From Streptomyces sp. Je 1-332 (lineage in GTDB: Bacteria; Actinomycetota; Actinomycetes; Streptomycetales; Streptomycetaceae): a DNA stretch of 64,000 nt. A program made the position numbers and the translations under genes. Below the pieces are notes generated by a model. That model made no database searches. It was given only the letters and a program-made list of their open reading frames with translations, and was not told where the DNA came from. Every line of letters starts with the position of its first letter. Position 1 is the first letter of the stretch. Where the stretch lies: positions 5,642,001 through 5,706,000 of the forward strand of contig NZ_CP160402.1 in the NCBI RefSeq assembly GCF_040730185.1. Reading direction: 5' to 3'. Positions 62,365-64,000 of the stretch are shown here, in pieces.

Positions 62365-62868
62365 GGGGGCATCTCCTCGATGAGTGCGAGGGGGACGAGC
62401 GGACCGACGAGGGAACGGCCAGCGGGATGGCCCACACCGTAGAACGCTCAACGTCCGTGCATCAGCTGTCAGTTGACCCCTGTCCTTGGCGTTATGGGAG
62501 CCGGGGAGGAGCGGTGGGGTGCGTTTGCCGGACGTAGGAAGGGTGCGGCGCCGGAAGGGGCGGGGAGATAACGGGGGCGAGGCGCGGCGCGGACGGGGGT
62601 GTGGTGATGACGAGGGGCCGTCCGGCTACGGGAGGCGGGCGGTTGCCCGGCCTAGGAACTGTGCGGCGAGGGTGCGGGGAGGGCAGGGGAGTGCGGCGAG
62701 GTGCCGCCGCCTCCAGAAGGGCGGCGAGGGCGGCGGGTGGGTCGCCGTGGCCTGTGGTTGCCCGCTGCGGCGTGTGCCGCGGGCGCAGACTCCGGGCGGG
62801 GTGGCGAAGCCGCGGTGCCGTTTCGGGACGTGATGCGCGGCCCCGTTACGGGGTGAAGCTTGGCCCCA
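62365..62868. other. Intergenic region, G-rich on the plus strand; no gene seen
   Basis: This 504-bp stretch is the promoter region of the S1 protease on its left side and the tail region of the LysR gene on its right. Open frames here are Gly/Arg low complexity and I do not support any. Many G runs (for example around 62500-62700) could form G-quadruplexes. A short CCCCGTTACGGGG hairpin at 62841-62853 may weakly terminate the LysR transcript. Confidence 0.5.
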
Positions 62869-63822
62869 CTACGGCAGTTGGGGTGAAGGCGTCGCCAGCC
62901 ATGCCGTGTAGCTTTCGCTGCGGGTCGTGGCTTCGGTGTGGGCCGCTCTGGCCTGGGTGAGGACCTCGGGGGCGGTGTCGTGGGAGCGGGCCGCCGGGTG
63001 CCAGCCGAGCAGGTGGCGCCAGTACAGCGGCGCCCCGGAGAGCGGGCGGGTCACCAGGCCCGGCGTCGGCGGGAACGTCGCCCGGCACAGGCCGACCGCC
63101 CGGCCGACCTGGACCAGGTGCACGCAGGACGCCACGTCCGTCTCGTAGACGGATGACGGCGTGAACCCTGCTCGCGCGCACGCCGCCGTGAAGCAGTCCG
63201 CGAAGCAGCCGTCACCCGGCACGTCCGTCCACGCCTCGCCCGCGAGTGCCGCGAGGTCGATCTCCTGGCGGTCGGCCAAGGCGTGGCCCGTGGGCAGCAT
63301 GACGAACACCGGGTCACGGGCGACCTCCCGCCACACCAGGAACTCGTTCTCCGGCGGGGTACTCGCCCCGCACGTCCCCACCAGCGCGAAGTCGAGGAGC
63401 CCCTCGGCCGTGCGGGACGCGATCTCCCGCTCCGACCAGGAGGTGTGGGTCGTCACCGGCACCCCCGGGTACGCCGCGGCGAGCCGGTCCACGAGCCCGC
63501 CGAGCAGCGGCCCGTGCGTCGCCCCGAGCCGGAACCCGCCGCCGCCCTCCCAGGCCCGGCCGAACCGCAGCGCCTCCTCCCGCAGGCCCGTCACAGCGGG
63601 CAGGACCACCCGTGCGCGGGCCAGCACGAACTCCCCGAGCGCCGTCGCCCGCACCCCGTGCCGCCCCCGCTCGAACAGCTCCCCTCCCAAGGCGCGCTCG
63701 ATCCGCTTCAACTGCGCGCTCAGGGCGGGCTGCGCGAGCCCGAGCGCGGTGGCGGCCTTGGTCAGGCTGCCCGCGTCGGCGATCGCCCGGATCGTCTTCA
63801 GGTGCCTCAACTCCAGGTCCAT
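62869..63822 (-). CDS. LysR-family transcriptional regulator
   Basis: A 317-residue regulator. The winged helix-turn-helix at about 1-60 (MDLELRHLKTIRAIADAGSLTKAATALGLAQPALSAQLKRIERALGGELFER in segments) is followed by the two-lobe effector domain (FRLGATHGPLLGGLVDRLAAAYPGV, LLDFALVGTCGAS, VFVMLPTGHALADRQEIDLAALAGEAWTDV). LysR genes normally control a divergent neighbour, but the gene beyond it here runs in the same direction, so its target is unclear. Confidence 0.93.
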   Translation of the reverse strand: MDLELRHLKTIRAIADAGSLTKAATALGLAQPALSAQLKRIERALGGELFERGRHGVRATALGEFVLARARVVLPAVTGLREEALRFGRAWEGGGGFRLGATHGPLLGGLVDRLAAAYPGVPVTTHTSWSEREIASRTAEGLLDFALVGTCGASTPPENEFLVWREVARDPVFVMLPTGHALADRQEIDLAALAGEAWTDVPGDGCFADCFTAACARAGFTPSSVYETDVASCVHLVQVGRAVGLCRATFPPTPGLVTRPLSGAPLYWRHLLGWHPAARSHDTAPEVLTQARAAHTEATTRSESYTAWLATPSPQLP

Positions 63823-63915
63823 GGGCTGAGCTTGACCCGTGCGGGACAGCGCTGCAATGGGCAGGTACGGACCAATGCGGACCGCCTCCAGGCGCCCTCA
63901 GCCCCACCCGCGCCC

Positions 63916-64000
63916 TCAGCCCTCACCCCCCGCCACGTCGTCCCGCACCCGCAGCAACAGCACCGACCGCGCGGCGACCGTGACCGGGGAGCCGGCGCGC
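63916..64000 (-). CDS. C-terminal fragment of a gene that continues past the right edge (possibly glgX)
   Basis: The last 27 codons before a TGA (63916-63918) read AGSPVTVAARSVLLLRVRDD and a Gly/Glu end. A strand of the type PVTVAARSVLLLR is the usual last beta strand of GH13 enzymes, and I recall a glycogen debranching gene (glgX) at about this place in S. coelicolor. The visible piece is too short to prove either; the frame itself is credible. Confidence 0.4.
   Translation of the reverse strand, partial: RAGSPVTVAARSVLLLRVRDDVAGGEG

Noticed and set aside
62486..62960. Small Gly/Arg-rich frames upstream of the LysR gene
   Set aside because: Low complexity, no ribosome site, no recognisable domain.

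Overview
This is a very GC-rich window with strong G/C preference at codon third positions, GTG starts, many secreted proteins, Ser/Thr kinases and a GlgE alpha-glucan operon. It is almost certainly Streptomyces core chromosome. From memory (not checked), the gene order resembles the S. coelicolor segment that runs from pyk2-ackA-pta-pfkA to the glgE cluster and on towards a glycogen debranching gene.

Layout. 1-7 kb: the end of an unknown secreted-type protein, then pyruvate kinase, acetate kinase and phosphotransacetylase on the minus strand, divergent from 6-phosphofructokinase. 7-11 kb: an XRE-type regulator, a lipoprotein and a membrane Ser/Thr kinase. 11-14.4 kb: a sugar ABC importer (two permeases and a binding lipoprotein) with a LacI-type operator upstream. 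14.6-18.8 kb: a CitA/DcuS-like two-component system divergent from a DctA dicarboxylate transporter, separated by a 30-bp tandem repeat array that doubles as a small open frame. 18.8-21.3 kb: a TetR repressor and a divergent MFS efflux pump with a clear multi-copy operator. 21.3-22.4 kb: repeat-rich DNA with a HIT-protein remnant. 22.4-27.4 kb: an SGNH esterase, a GH16 glucanase, a DsbA-like protein, an imine-reductase-like enzyme, a VOC protein, a merR gene broken by a 34-bp palindromic element, and thioredoxin. 27.5-29.7 kb: HelR-like RNA polymerase recycling ATPase. 29.8-37.6 kb: glgE-treS-mak-glgB, a complete trehalose-to-alpha-glucan pathway. 37.9-44.6 kb: a subtilase, a SnoaL-like protein and two tandem Ser/Thr kinases with beta-propeller sensors. 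44.8-48.6 kb: glgP and an orphan double-SUKH protein. 48.6-52.6 kb: two paralogous M4 metalloproteases. 53.0-57.2 kb: a heterodimeric ABC exporter whose larger subunit has a 9-residue repeat tail. 57.4-61.0 kb: an ABC-2 exporter followed by a NarL-type two-component system. 61.0-63.8 kb: a streptogrisin-like protease with a chitin-binding domain and a LysR regulator. The right edge holds the last codons of what may be glgX.

How it fits together. The window is dominated by central carbon overflow (pyk, ackA, pta, pfkA), storage glucan turnover (glgE, treS, mak, glgB, glgP and possibly glgX), nutrient uptake with matching sensors (sugar ABC importer, DctA) and extracellular hydrolysis (S8, two M4, S1, GH16, SGNH).

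The features that ordinary annotation would miss are the short tandem repeats in leaders and protein tails (17.1, 19.6, 29.7, 52.7 and 55.1 kb), the two copies of a palindromic dispersed element (one extends a histidine kinase, one kills merR), the codon-usage patch inside treS, and several operators whose regulators are not in the window.
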